Part shown: in pieces, positions 10,826 to 21,425 of the stretch
How the letters are laid out: each line of letters starts with the position of its first letter
Numbering within the stretch: position 1 is the first letter of the stretch
Source: Euphorbia lathyris
Taxonomy: Eukaryota; Streptophyta; Magnoliopsida; Malpighiales; Euphorbiaceae
Direction of reading: 5' to 3'
DNA: 64,000 nucleotides
NCBI RefSeq assembly: GCF_963576675.1
Contig: NC_088917.1
Coordinates: forward strand, 31,588,501 to 31,652,500
The notes under the pieces: generated by a model
Seen by the model: only the letters and a program-made list of their open reading frames with translations
Databases searched by the model: none
What the model was told of the DNA's origin: nothing
Translations under genes and position numbers: made by a program

Positions 10826-11665
10826 TTTATGTATTTTTTGTTTTTAATGTTTATGTACTTTTGTTAGTATGTATTTTTGTGTTTGTGTCTTTTTTGTTTA
10901 TGTGTTTTGTGTTTGTCTCTTATGTTTTATGCACTTTTTTTAATTGTGTTTTTGTTCGTTTTTTAATGTTTTATATACTTTTTTATTATTATAATATAAA
11001 AAATATTGTTCTTTATGTGTTTGAATCTTATGATTTAGAATAGAAAATAACATTTAACTGAGGTCGATATATATTGATATCAAATTTAATTTGGACAAAT
11101 ATCGACGTAGATATATCTGTCGATGGATATTGATACTTTTGGGAAAAAAATCGTAGAGTAATGTTCCAAACCAAAATACATCTTCCTATAACAATGTCAT
11201 AGGAATTCGCACGACCAAAACTAACATGAAAAAACAATAGAAACAATATACATTGGGTTTTAGAAAAACAAAATGCTACATCTTATCCATGAATGGACGA
11301 AACTTAAATGGAACCAAAAACAAATGAAAAACTTATATGATTGTATAAAATCTTGAAGCACAAACTGTAAGTCCAACTCAAAACTTACATGATTGTATAA
11401 AATCTTAAAGCACAAACTATAAATCCAACTATGAGTTGAATTGATTATTATTCGTAGTCTGTAAATTAATTTATTCTTTAAAAAGAGAACGAACGAGGAA
11501 AAAAGAAAGAATGAGAAAAAGACAATGTTATAATAAGATTAGTAACAAGGGCAATGTTAAAATTTAATTAATAAAATATGTTAATTTTAGTGAGTTTTTA
11601 AAAATGAATTAGAAAAGAAAACTAACACCTTAAAAGTATTAGTTTACTAGTTTTGTAATTGTCCC

Positions 11666-12043
11666 TTAATTTGAAGTAAAAACTTTATTATCTTGTAAAA
11701 AAGGTTTTCCCAGTTTTTTACAATACCCCTAATAAAGAACATTCATCTAACAAAAAAAATAAATAAAGAACATTCATATCTATCAGTTTCCGACAGTAAC
11801 ACAAAATGAAACACAAGTTCATATCAAGACACACAATTTGATCCATACTAAGACCCAGAAAATTCAATTCTATTATACTAGTCTGTATTAGTAATTAGCT
11901 ACAACATTTCATTTATAAACTATCTCTAATCTAATCTAATTAAATCAAAATAACACAACACAACAAAACAATCCTCATTCTAGCAACTACCTAAACTCCC
12001 AATCAAACAGTTAAACCCTCCAAGAAGTTTCTAGAACATAAAT
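11666..12043. other. 3' flank of the first ERF gene
   Basis: AT-rich sequence, probably holding the ERF 3' UTR on its right side. No separate feature seen. Confidence 0.4.
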
Positions 12044-12472
12044 CTAAACCTCTAAACCCTCCACACGCGAGGTGTTTGATAATATGCCCCACTCAAAACT
12101 TTGACTTTCTACTTTCCCCTCCTCAAATAACCCAGACCCCATATCCTCCGCCGCCCCCTCCGTATGTCTCCGAGCATGCCTAAACGCCGCCTGCCGAATC
12201 TGCAAAGGCGAGAGGTCCGTCTCAGCAGGAATCTCCGGCGGATTGGTCGGGAAATTCAGAGTTGCAGAAGATCCACGAAGGCAAAAAAGAGCAGCGTCGT
12301 AAGCTCTAGCTGCTTCCTCGGCAGTATTATAAGAACCCAGCCAAATTCTCCCTCTGCTATTCGGTTGCCGAATCTCCGCCACCCATTTTCCCCACTTCCG
12401 CATCCGTACGCCCTTATATCCGCCGCCGACCTTTCGCTCTCCTTTGTTAGTAGTACCGCTTGATCTCACCAT
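12044..12472 (-). CDS. AP2/ERF transcription factor, DREB subfamily group II (ERF016-like)
   Basis: An intronless 142-residue nuclear DNA-binding protein with a single AP2 domain at about residues 19-77: [53 protein letters not shown]. It has Val at AP2 position 14, typical of the DREB side of the family, and Gln at position 19 instead of the CBF-type Glu. The start is set at Met 12472 ([11 protein letters not shown]), as in relatives. The frame is open upstream to 12595, but that extension ([13 protein letters not shown]) is low-complexity and probably 5' UTR. The short C-terminal tail lacks an EAR motif. The DREB group II assignment is from motif memory. A related gene lies 6 kb to the right on the same strand. 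Confidence 0.9.
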   Translation of the reverse strand: MVRSSGTTNKGERKVGGGYKGVRMRKWGKWVAEIRQPNSRGRIWLGSYNTAEEAARAYDAALFCLRGSSATLNFPTNPPEIPAETDLSPLQIRQAAFRHARRHTEGAAEDMGSGLFEEGKVESQSFEWGILSNTSRVEGLEV

Positions 12473-12707
12473 TTTATTACTGAGTGAGTTAATTAAAAGT
12501 CGGATAAAGTAAGCGTCTTGATATTGCAAAAAAGATAAGAGGAGAGAAGGAGAAGGGGAAGTAGGAGAGACGGTGGAGGCTTGTGAGAATGCCACGTAGT
12601 TAAGAGGAGAAAAAGCCGCGGCGATGTTATTGGGATGGGAACGTGGAGAAGTACAGGTGGTGAAGCGAGGAACGTTGGATTAGGATAGAGATTGAGTTTA
12701 AGGTGTA

Positions 12708-12754
12708 CACGTGGTAGTTATAATGGTACCCATGTGGGGGATAATGAACACGTG
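12708..12754. promoter_or_regulatory. Two CACGTG boxes upstream of the first ERF
   Basis: CACGTG at 12708-12713 (context GTACACGTGGTA) and 12749-12754 (GAACACGTGGGT), 236-282 nt upstream of the ATG. Both are ACACGTGG, an ABRE-type G-box bound by bZIP and bHLH factors. ABA or stress responsiveness is inference. Confidence 0.55.
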
Positions 12755-12936
12755 GGTCGGGCCAGATGGATCCATTATGATCCGTAACTAAATGAATGAA
12801 GTTTTTCGAGAAGTGCTGGTGTTTTAGGTGTACACGATTCATGACTTTTTATTCTTTTCCTCAATTTTTGACGCCACCTTTTTTTTTTTTTTTTTTTTGT
12901 AATAAAATGCATACATAGAATAAAACCTTATAAAAA

Positions 12937-14691
12937 GTTGGTTCTATAAATTTCTATCTAATGCAGGGAAAGAGATCTTACTTAAAGCGGTAGCACAAGC
13001 GTTACCGACTTTCTGTATGAGCATTTTCTGCTCCCTAAATCAACCTGTGAGGAACTTCAAAGGATGATGAATTCATTTTAGTGGGGTACGAAGGAAAACG
13101 GATCAAGGAAAATCCACTGGTGTAGTTGGGAGAGGCTGAGTGTAAGAAAGGAAAATGGTGGTTTGGGGTTTAGGAAGTTGCATGAGTTCAACCTCGCCCT
13201 CTTGGGTAAACAAAGTTGGAAGTTACTTGAAAAACAAAACCTATTAGTGAGCCGTATGTTCAAAGCCAAATATTACCCCCATGGTTCACTTCTTTCTGCT
13301 AACTTGGGGAGTAATCCCAGTCTTGTTTGGCGTAGCGTTTGGAGTTCATTAGCTGTTATTAGGGAGGGCGTAAGGTGGAGAATTGGAAGGGGCACTCAAA
13401 TTTCAGTATGGAGAGATCCCTGGCTAGTTTCAGATGATGGGAGAATGGTGGAATCCCAAAGTACAGATGAGAACAAGGATGCGGTTGTAGCCGGCCTATT
13501 CGTACCAGGCACACGGATATGGGATAGAGGGAAAGTTGAGGAGTGGTTTGCTTTGGAGGATAGCAGTATCATACTTAATATGGTTGTGACGTTGTCTTAT
13601 CAGGAGGATTCTATCATTTGGCATTTCAATTCTAAAGGCATCTACACTGCAAAATCGGGTTACCGTCGGCTGGATCCTAGTCTGCTCGTAACTGAACTAA
13701 ATTTAGGATGGAAACGGATATGGAGTTTGGAAATCCCTCTGAAGTTTCGTTCGTTCCTGTGGAGATTATGTGCAAGGATTCTGCCTTTGAGAAGTCGATT
13801 GTCGCAACGGCATATCGCGGTTCCTATTGAATGTGTAATTTGTGGTAGGGACGTAGAGCATGGCTGGCACCTTTTCGGGGGATGCGATTTCGCGATATCG
13901 TGTTGGCAGTTGTCGGGATTGGAAGCTCCAGGAGGTGACGAGGATGGGATCGAAGATTGGTTCCTCAATATGTTGATTAATTCACCAACCGAGATAGCAA
14001 GTAAGTTTGCTGCTGTTTTTTGGACTATTTGGAATTATATGAACCAAAAATTATGGTCCGGTCAAAGAGGAGATGTTAGATCTGTGGTGGCACAAGCTGA
14101 ATTGTTGGTAAATGAGTGGAGGGTGGCGAATCGCAGATTGGTTAGGCACAGCGCTGTTACGCGATCTGTGCGTGTTGTTAATTGGGAAAAACCAGCAGAG
14201 GGGACACTCAACTGTAATGTTGATGCTTCTCTTTTTGTTGATACTAACTAATTTGGTGCAGGGGCTGTCGTGAGAAACCATTTCAGATGTTTACTGGCTT
14301 GCTGCAGCAAGTGGGGATCAGGGTGTATTTCGGTTCCGTTGGCTGAAGCGTTAGCAATCAGGCATACTATGGAATGGTGTATTTCCCTGTCATTTACCAA
14401 TGTGTTTTTCGAGTCGGATGCAAAAATCATCACCGACAGTATACGTGTTCCGCAGATTGACAGATCGGAAGTCGGGGGAGTTATAGAGGATATCCGTAGG
14501 ATACTTGTTGAACGTCAAGATTTTTCTGTGACTTTTGTTCCGCGATTAGCGAACGGTGCTGCTCACGCTATGGCTAGGCATGCTCGTTCCAATGCTAATT
14601 GTTTTAGCGATTCTTTTGCGCCAAGTTATTTGACTCCTATTCTTTGTATTGATCTTGTTTCTTCTTAATAAAGTTGGTTCTTGTTTCAAAA
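12937..14691 (+). mobile_element. 5'-truncated LINE (L1-like) with perfect 18-bp TSD
   Basis: The [21 protein letters not shown] is at 12919-12936 and 14692-14709. The body starts inside the reverse transcriptase C-terminal region (KFLSNAGKEILLKAVAQALP near 12950), continues through a zf-RVT zinc-binding domain and ends with an RNase H domain. A short A-rich tail follows the AATAAAG near 14668. A frameshift near 13025, a TAG near 13078 and a TAA at 14249 break the reading frame, so it is dead. It lies between the two ERF genes. Confidence 0.9.
13163..14668 (+). pseudogene. LINE ORF2 C-terminal part (zf-RVT and RNase H)
   Basis: Frame 13163-14251 carries GFRKLHEFNLALLGKQSWKL, VWRDPWL and the zinc-binding zf-RVT core FRSFLWRLCARILPLRSRL followed by CVICGRDVEHGWHLFGGC. 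The RNase H start, LNCNVDAS, precedes a stop at 14249. The same domain resumes immediately in frame 14270-14668 with EALAIRHTMEW, FESDAKIITDSI and FVPRLANGAAHAMARHA. Endonuclease and most of the reverse transcriptase are absent because of 5' truncation. Confidence 0.88.
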
Positions 14692-14709
14692 AATAAAACC
14701 TTATAAAAA

Positions 14710-15267
14710 TATAGACTATACATACTACAAAATCTATAAAATTAAAAAAACGACTATAAAAAGCAAAATAAATCATTAAATATACATATAAAACAAACAT
14801 TAGATGGAATATATACTTCCTTAAATACTATATTTGCAGAAAAACACCTATAATCTCATCTTCAACATTTGAATTTTTATGAATCTTCGGATCTAAGTCT
14901 TTTCTTTTACAATCAAGTAGATGTAGTGATGTACGTATAAGATCTATCATTTATGCTTTTGCTAAAACAGGAAAAATTACCAATGAAAAAATAATAAGCA
15001 ACAAGTGCAATTCAAACGGAATAAGGGATTTGGTGAAATATATGCAATCCAACTATAATTTATTGAACAAAGAAGAAGAAAAATAAAACAACAAAACAGT
15101 GCAAGGAGGAAAAAGGAAGACAGTATTCCTTCTTCCTCCTCAAATAGAAGACTGCAACTTGAAAAAGAAGAAAAATACAATCAACAGGAAGATTAATGTT
15201 TTCTAGTATTTCTGGCCGTAGAAACAGAAGTATTTTTCCTTAGAATAATGTTTTTTAGCATTTATTC
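14710..15267. other. Intergenic, no gene seen
   Basis: AT-rich. A minus-strand frame at 14977-15180 is leucine, phenylalanine and serine low complexity and not credible as a gene. Confidence 0.4.
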
Positions 15268-16081
15268 CAGTGGTGGATCCAGGATTTGAGGGAGACGGGG
15301 GGCAAAACTCTATATAAAAAATTTTTTAGACAAAATAGCATTAATTGAAAAAAATATACTTTAATACATAATTTCTATTCGATATAAAATGTCTTAAAAT
15401 AAAAAAAAATCTAATGCTAAGTAGATCGACGATTACGAGGTGGCAATTGACATCTACGATCTGTCATAGGTTGAAAACGATCTGCTGCCTCTACCTATAC
15501 TGCTTCTTTTTAGGGTTAAGGTGCAAAAATACCCCTAACGTTTTGGACCAGAAGAAATTTTACCCCTAACGTCTAAAATGGTGCAATTTTACCCCTAACG
15601 TTGATAAATTTGATCAATTTCAGACACTATTATAAAATACAGTCATTTTTTTTCTTTATTTTGCACCAATTGCATATCAATTTGTTCTAAAAAAATGATA
15701 TAATGTTTTTGTAATTTAATAATAAAATTGGGGATTAATATTTATAAATTCGGTGAATTTTTTGAATTTTTTTTGTCTAATTCGTACAAAAAACAGTATG
15801 TTTTTAATATTTGTTCCATATCCCAACATATGTTTGTGATTTGTTATTGGTGAAATAACGCACGTGTTGTAGATGACAAGATTCATTTGTTATTGCTATT
15901 GGTTTCCAACATTAGAGATAAAATTACATCATTTTAGACGTTAGGGATAACATTGCTCCTGACCCAAAACGTTAGGGGTATTTTTGCACATTAACCCTTC
16001 TTTTTGGACTTTTTTTTTTTGGAGGGGGGGGGGGGGGGCAAATGCCCCTTTTGAATCCCCCCCCCCCTACATTCGCCCCTG
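15268..16081. mobile_element. hAT-like MITE, host of a nested MITE
   Basis: Ends CAGTGGTGGATCCAG and (reverse complement of the right end) CAGGGGCGAATGTAG, about 10 of 15 matching, next to G-rich and C-rich runs. The flanking 8-mers ATTTATTC and ATTCATTG match only partly. A family B MITE is inserted within it. Confidence 0.4.
15513..15997. mobile_element. MULE-type MITE (family B), complete
   Basis: Long TIRs: left GGGTTAAGGTGCAAAAATAC faces right GGGTTAATGTGCAAAAATAC. Each contains repeated CCCCTAACGT words separated by about 20-30 bp. The TSD is TTCTTTTTA (15504-15512) and TTCTTTTTG (15998-16006), 8 of 9 matching. Its interior is similar to that of the broken copy at 4972-5505. Confidence 0.8.
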
Positions 16082-16527
16082 ATTCATTGCAACTATACAT
16101 TTCGGTAGGGTGGTTAGGGGTGTATAATGAATTAATTTCTTGTATTTGATTACAATCCAACTCAATCTATTAAAAGAGATAATTCATGGGTTGGTGGTTA
16201 AAACTATTGAATTTTAATAGATTAGGTTCGGTTGGATTGGATTGGTTATTAATTGAAATAATTTCAAATATAAATTTATAGCTATTAAATATTGGACTAA
16301 ATTAATGAACTTACAAATATTTGTACCAAATATATTATAGAACGTAAATGACATAAATTTTGAGTTAAATTTGAAAAAAAAATCATGTGCTTTCACGTTT
16401 TCATAGATCGGTACATGTGAGTTTTTTTGCTCCAAAACAAATGACTTGACACCTTTAAAATAGATATAAAATTCAAAAAATGACAGATAACGATTTTGTG
16501 TGCAACGGGTCCGAATGGGGTCCAAAT

Positions 16528-16686
16528 GAGCCAACTTTAAGTGTGTGATAGGTTTTTAAAGCCAACTATAGGTGTGTGATAGGTTTTTAAAGCCAACTAT
16601 AAATGTGTGATGTGTTATTTAAAAAGTTCAGGGTGCCAGTAGATAAAACTTGTCAAGTTTAAGGGTGTAAATATACATTAAATCTC
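16528..16686. repeat. 31-bp tandem repeat within a solitary MITE-like end
   Basis: CCAACTATAGGTGTGTGATA plus GGTTTTTAAAG repeats about 2.5 times at 16530-16610. The following block to 16686 reads, in reverse complement, like a TIR (TTTACACCCTTAAACTTGAC, CTGGCACCCTGAACTT) of the same architecture as the other MITEs here. I find no left partner. Confidence 0.5.
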
Positions 16687-16959
16687 AAAATATCATACTA
16701 ATCTAATTTTATTATGATTTATTATGTATCTTAACTTTTAAAAGACAATGACACATAGAAGAAAAGGTGAACATATTACACAATCTCATCTATAAAGTGT
16801 AGATTTGTTGTATTTACAACCTGCTCACTGTTCATAAAATATACGTATAAACCCGGTAAAATTTCAAATTTATCATATTAGTATTAATAACATTAAATAT
16901 ATACATATTACTTTTAAATATATTCCAATGGTATTCTATAATATTACGTTTATAAATGT

Positions 16960-17905
16960 ATAGGATGATGGTGTGGTTTTACGATGTCAGAGAGCATCAG
17001 GATTCAAGACATATCGTAACATAAACAAAAATTGAGGAATATATTAAATCATCTGGATTTAGTTGTATTGCTAGTGTTAGTGGTATGTCAATTGATCAAA
17101 GTCTAATCAGTGCACTAGTTGAAAGACGGCATCCAGAAACGCACACTTTTCACTCAACCCTAGATTGGAAACAATATTGTAATGGTTTTTTAGGACGAGT
17201 GCCTAATTATTCAGATTTAGATGGAGGGCAATTAAAATTAAGTTGGTTGAGAACCAACTTCACCAATCTGTATGTGCACGCTACTCCATTTGAAATCTAG
17301 TGTCATATTCATGCTTTGATACTGCTGATATATAGTGGATTGTTGTTTGCCAATAAGAGTGTTGATTTGGTTCATATGATATTGTTGTCGCTATTAACCG
17401 ACTTAGTCACATATGATAGGGGGAAATATGCATGGGGTGTTGCAATACTAGCATATTTATATCGGGAGGTTTGCAAAACCACTAATCCAACATGTAAACA
17501 AGTTAGTGAATGCCTGCAATTCCTACAAATGTGGGTATATAAGCGAATTCAAATAGTTCGTGCTACATTGCTGAATGTGTCCAATCAAATTCATGCAGAT
17601 CGTCCAGTTGCTGCCAAGTAAATAAACTTTAATGTTTATAACGTTATGGAGGAATCTATATTTCTATGAAGTAACATTATAAATGAGGTTTTGTCATATT
17701 TGTAGGTGGAAATTTTTCAAAAAGTTATCACAAATATCACATCATAATCTCACGCAAGTTTTAAACTCACATCATATGTAAACAATTAATGTAACTCATG
17801 ATTTTTTTTGTATTTGTTTTTTGTTATAGTTTATTTGGCAACCCTATAATAATATGCTACAATTGTTGCCTCCATACTATCGTGCTGGAGAAAGTGTGCG
17901 GCGAC
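16960..17905 (+). pseudogene. Plant mobile domain (MAIN/MAIL-like) gene fragment
   Basis: Pieces in order match the plant mobile domain (PF10536) found in MAIN-type proteins and in transposons: LISALVERRHPETHTFHSTL and LKLSWLRTNFTNLYVHAT (17085-17300), then ANKSVDLVHMILLSLLTDL and YAWGVAILAYLYREVCKTT (17316-17621). A further piece, WQPYNNMLQLLPPYYRAGES, is at about 17835-17895. The segment usually between ETHTFH and the LKLSWL piece is shortened, and a TAG at 17298 breaks the frame. The last piece probably follows an intron at about 17622-17828. It is most likely a decayed copy, perhaps transposon-borne. The family function is heterochromatin and gene silencing maintenance. Confidence 0.65.
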
Positions 17906-18515
17906 CTACTGTTCTCTTAATATACATTTTTATTGTAGAATTTCATCAACCTAATATATTAGTTTAATTCCAATCCCAAAAAACATGCCATAAACCCTTA
18001 TCTAAGCTTAAAGTCAAGCTATAGGAGAATTTTGTATGTTCATTTTGCTTCTATTGTTGATTGCATTACATCAGAATATAACCATAAAAGAGACATTTTA
18101 TATAAATTCCTTATAAAAGTAAGAAAAACGCGCGAAATTCCTCATAAAAGTAAGCAAAACGAACGAAATTGTATTGAGAGTGCAAATAAAACTCATATAT
18201 AACATCAACATCTTTATTTTAGTACGGAACTGAAATAAATGAGTAATTAATTACAAAATTTACAAACTTAATTGTGAAGATCCTATATCATAGTTGTAGA
18301 CCAATTAAGAAATAATAGAACATATAACTTAATTGTTATCACAAGAAAAATAAGCATATACTAACAAATTTACAAACTTTTACAAACTCTTGCACTCGAT
18401 GATAGACTTACAAAAATTGGTCCATCAAATTCGAGTTAATTATTTATTTCCGATATAGAAAAACTAAATTTGTCAGTAAAATTGGATGCTAATTAAAACT
18501 GTCCAATTAATTTTT
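17906..18515. other. Intergenic, 3' flank of the second ERF
   Basis: AT-rich; probably contains the ERF 3' UTR next to 18515. Nothing else seen. Confidence 0.4.
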
Positions 18516-19124
18516 TTAGAAATTCCAAAGAAACGAATCTTGATTTAAAACACCGTCAAAAATTTCATCTCCAAAGTCAACATTTGGTTCAGTTAATGGT
18601 GCTAAAAAATCATCTTGAAGGTCATCAAAACCCGGAAATATCCCATAATCATTCGGGTAATTACCCGAACCCGTATTCATTAACAAATCCAAAAACGGAA
18701 TATCCAGCATCAGTTCACTTCCGTCAATCTGTCCCGTTAAGTCGGACGCTACTGAAGGAGACGGAGATTCCGCTTCCGCACTCTGATCCGTTGAGCAATT
18801 TTCCGACTGTTTCCTCGGTGGCTCCGAATTCGCAAACCTAGCAGCTGCGATTTGAATTTCCGACGGAGAAAGAGACCGTCCGCCAGCGATCTCAGGTGGA
18901 TTATCAGGGAAATTGAACTTAGAAGAGCGGCCACGTAAGCAAAACTGAGCAGCGTCGAAAGCCCGCGCAGCTTTCTCCGGCGAATCGAAGGATCCTAACC
19001 AGATTCGGTCCCTACTGTTTGGTAGCCGGATTTCGGAAACCCATTTCCCCCATTTTCTTTTCCGGACACCCTTGAACTTCATATCGCTCGCATTTCCGGC
19101 GTTTTCTGCAGTGTATTTCACCAT
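18516..19124 (-). CDS. AP2/ERF transcription factor, DREB subfamily group II (ERF017/018-like)
   Basis: An intronless 202-residue protein with one AP2 domain at about residues 17-75: FKGVRKRKWGKWVSEIRLPN, RIWLGSFDSPEKAARAFDAA, FCLRGRSSKFNFPDNPPEI. AP2 position 14 is Val and position 19 is Leu. The C-terminal half is acidic and hydrophobic (DIPFLDLLMN, FPGFDDLQDDF, VDFGDEIFDG, ending DSFLWNF), as expected of an activation domain. The start MVKYTAENAG is close in position and sequence to relatives. It is likely nuclear and binds DRE/GCC-type elements (family knowledge). It shares strand and subgroup with the ERF at 12044-12472, but the C-termini are unrelated. Confidence 0.92.
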   Translation of the reverse strand: MVKYTAENAGNASDMKFKGVRKRKWGKWVSEIRLPNSRDRIWLGSFDSPEKAARAFDAAQFCLRGRSSKFNFPDNPPEIAGGRSLSPSEIQIAAARFANSEPPRKQSENCSTDQSAEAESPSPSVASDLTGQIDGSELMLDIPFLDLLMNTGSGNYPNDYGIFPGFDDLQDDFLAPLTEPNVDFGDEIFDGVLNQDSFLWNF

Positions 19125-19270
19125 TTTTTGCTTTTTCCGATCACTGTTTTCTTACTTCTGGTACGATTTTGATTTTGATTTTGATTTGGAGTAAAGTTTC
19201 GATTTTTTTTAGTAGTGATTGAGATGAGGTAAGGATGATTGTTGAATTGGAGTGAGATTTTGCGGCTGTG

Positions 19271-19280
19271 TGTATATATA
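19271..19280 (-). promoter_or_regulatory. TATA box of the second ERF
   Basis: The minus strand reads TATATATACA about 150 nt upstream of the ATG, with a purine/pyrimidine-biased leader between. Confidence 0.5.
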
Positions 19281-19353
19281 CGAGTGAAATGGTGGTCAAC
19301 GACTAAGAAACGACGCGTTGAAAGTGAAGCCGCAAAGAGTAAACAAACACGTA

Positions 19354-19458
19354 CACGTGGCAGTCGTACTCTATCTGTTGTCACGCGGGAGATATAAACC
19401 ACGTGTGCCTTTTTTTTTATGAAGTGCCTTTTTTATTTATATTTAATTCGAACACGTG
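19354..19458. promoter_or_regulatory. Three CACGTG boxes upstream of the second ERF
   Basis: CACGTG at 19354-19359, 19400-19405 and 19453-19458, each with an A or C before and G or T after, in the 105 bp upstream of the TATA box. They resemble ABRE/G-box sites and parallel the pair upstream of the other ERF. Confidence 0.6.
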
Positions 19459-20174
19459 TGTGTTTTAATTGTTCTCGTGCTCAAACTGTCCAGAATATTT
19501 TTTGAAGTGAATTTAAAATAAAATAAAGTGCTGGTTGAAAAAATATTCCTACACTTTTACTCATGTAATTTTTTTATCATCCGATAAATTCAATCAATTT
19601 CAAACATTGTTTCTAGATATTATAAAGTCTATCATTATAATTTATTATCTAGTTAGTGTTTATATTGATCTATAACACTTGTTATCTATTCTAGTTCTAC
19701 ACTAATTCAGGTATTTATCAATTATATATACAAGATTTTATGTCTAATTCTAATTAAGGGAATTCATTAAACACATACGGTTCTTTATTTATCTCCATTA
19801 TAAATCTATTTTTACAGTATATTCAACCATACTGCCATTTGCATAACAATTTGTTTTGGTAGAGCTTCTTATTTAGATTTTGTTGGTTTTGTTAATATTA
19901 TTTAGATTGTCTGACATTTTCAGAACTTGGCAATTTTTGAGAATGTGAATCCTCTTATTTAGCATGTTTTATACCAACTCTGGGTTTCTATTCGAGAGGT
20001 GAATAGTGCAGCTCAAATTTTATGAAAAATTAAGTTAACGAGCTTTGTGTTTTGAGACAGAGTTAGATATTCTCATCCATCCTCCAGAAACTCCTAATAT
20101 TGTTGGAGTGTATTAGAATACCCCGCTTCCGGGTTAGATTAGTTTAGGCTCCTTTGTAAATTCTGGCGCTTGAG
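19459..20174. other. Intergenic, no gene seen
   Basis: AT-rich; only short frames. The last 10 bp (20165-20174, GGCGCTTGAG) are a candidate TSD. Confidence 0.4.
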
Positions 20175-20906
20175 GGGTAAATTTCATCAATGGTATATAA
20201 GATTTGCCTCATTTCACATCTTGGTGTACAACTTTCAATTTGTCTCACTAATATGTACGAACTTATAGGTGACCAGTGAAAATGAACTGTCAATCCAAAA
20301 GTCAACGCGTCACATCATTATTTTTTTTATCTTACTCATTTGTAAAATGAGACATACATATAATGTAATTATAAAAATATTCTCAGCTCCGAATAAAAAA
20401 TCACTATCTTTTCATCTTTCTTTTTTTTCTTTCTATTTTTTTTTCGATAAATCATTTCTTTCTTTAATTAATCCTTTTCTCTTTCTTAACAATAGCTCTA
20501 AACCAATCAGAAGAAGAGGAAGAGAACTTGGGAAAAGTGCAATTTTTTCTTTGAACTTAAAAATGTATCAAATTAAGGTATTCTATTTCTAATTAAAGAA
20601 ACAACAGAGTTAGAAACTACGTAGTGGCTCTAAGCCCAGCATTATGAGAAAATATTGTAGCACCATAGTCAAAAGGTTTTGAGCCCTTGACAATCAAGTG
20701 TTTCAATTAGACGTCTACAATGAAAGAGTCCATTTTTATCAATATAATATGTGGCGAACTTTCGGGTTGATATGTCATTTTCACCGACCATACAACAAAG
20801 CGGAAGGTCACCTATAAGTTCGTACATATTAATTAGACAAGTTGAAAATTGTATACCAAATTATGAAATGAGCCAAAAAATTATACATCGTTAATGAAAT
20901 TTACCC
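20175..20906. mobile_element. MULE-type MITE (family C), 732 bp
   Basis: TIRs of about 130-150 bp: left GGGTAAATTTCATCAATGGT, right GGGTAAATTTCATTAACGAT in reverse complement, both continuing through TGTACGAACTTATAGGTGAC. The candidate TSD GGCGCTTGAG/GGTGCTTGGA is imperfect. Same family as 25080-26057 and 26208-27556. Confidence 0.75.
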
Positions 20907-20984
20907 GGTGCTTGGAGGATCTTTTGAACTTTTGGAGGTTCTTTTGGCTCTTTTGCTTTTCAAGTTCTTTTTTTCTTATTAGGC

Positions 20985-21368
20985 ATATTTTTTTAGCTTA
21001 AAGTGACGATTCTTGCAATTAAAATTGATTGGGAAAAGGGTTGGATAAGCCTTTGGATAATTTATATAGTGAATTTGATTAAGCAACTCTCCTTAAAGGT
21101 CCCGTGGGTTGTAAGATACGATTGACTAGCCTATTTAAGTCATATTTCTTCAATGCAAGTCGTTGTCTCCTATATTTACCGACAAGGAAATCGTGTTGCT
21201 GATGCTTTAACACGTTTTTATGTTTCAGCTGATAACATAATGTAATGGAGTTCGGATCTTGCTTTCTGTAATTCCTTCATTAGAATGATAGAATAATTTA
21301 GATTTGTATAACTTTTTCTCTTTTTTCTTTGTATTTTTCTTTTTTTTTTCTTTAATAAAGTTTGGATC
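20985..21368 (+). mobile_element. LINE 3' end fragment (RNase H tail)
   Basis: The translation shows KIDWEKGWISLW, then SYIYRQGNRVADALTRFYV, matching the C-terminal HIYREGNRVADAL signature of plant LINE RNase H, then a 3' UTR ending TTTAATAAAGTTTGGATCTT. Very short 5'-truncated copy. Confidence 0.7.
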
Positions 21369-21425
21369 TTAGTAGGATTCAATGTGGGAGGGAGTGCCAA
21401 AATAGTTGGGATGACATCGTACTTC

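Larger units (their letters stand above)
9331..11665. mobile_element. Mutator-like element, 2.3 kb, with internal genes
   Basis: TIRs of more than 100 bp: left about 9340-9450 (GGTGTTAGTTTTCTTTTCTA, ACTCATTTTCAAAAACTCAC) matches the reverse complement of right about 11520-11665. The flanks share TTAATTT (9323-9329 and 11666-11672), a possible 7-9 bp TSD. Inside are a minus-strand MULE transposase N-terminal piece (9828-10052), a divergent small plus-strand gene (10560-10825), a separate plus-strand ATG exon at 9584 ending at a GT donor (ATG|GTAAAT, near 9643), and a field of TGTCGATA/TATCGACA motifs. It looks like a deletion derivative of an autonomous element; the transposase catalytic region is gone. 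Confidence 0.65.

Noticed and set aside
12473..12595. N-terminal extension of the first ERF to Met 12595
   Set aside because: Low-complexity Ser/Pro/Leu sequence not found in relatives; Met 12472 gives the usual start.
13660..13968. 102-codon minus-strand frame
   Set aside because: Antisense shadow of the LINE coding region, which has clear domain motifs on the plus strand.
14977..15180. 67-codon Ser/Leu/Phe-rich frame
   Set aside because: Low complexity from poly-GAA sequence; no motif or promoter.
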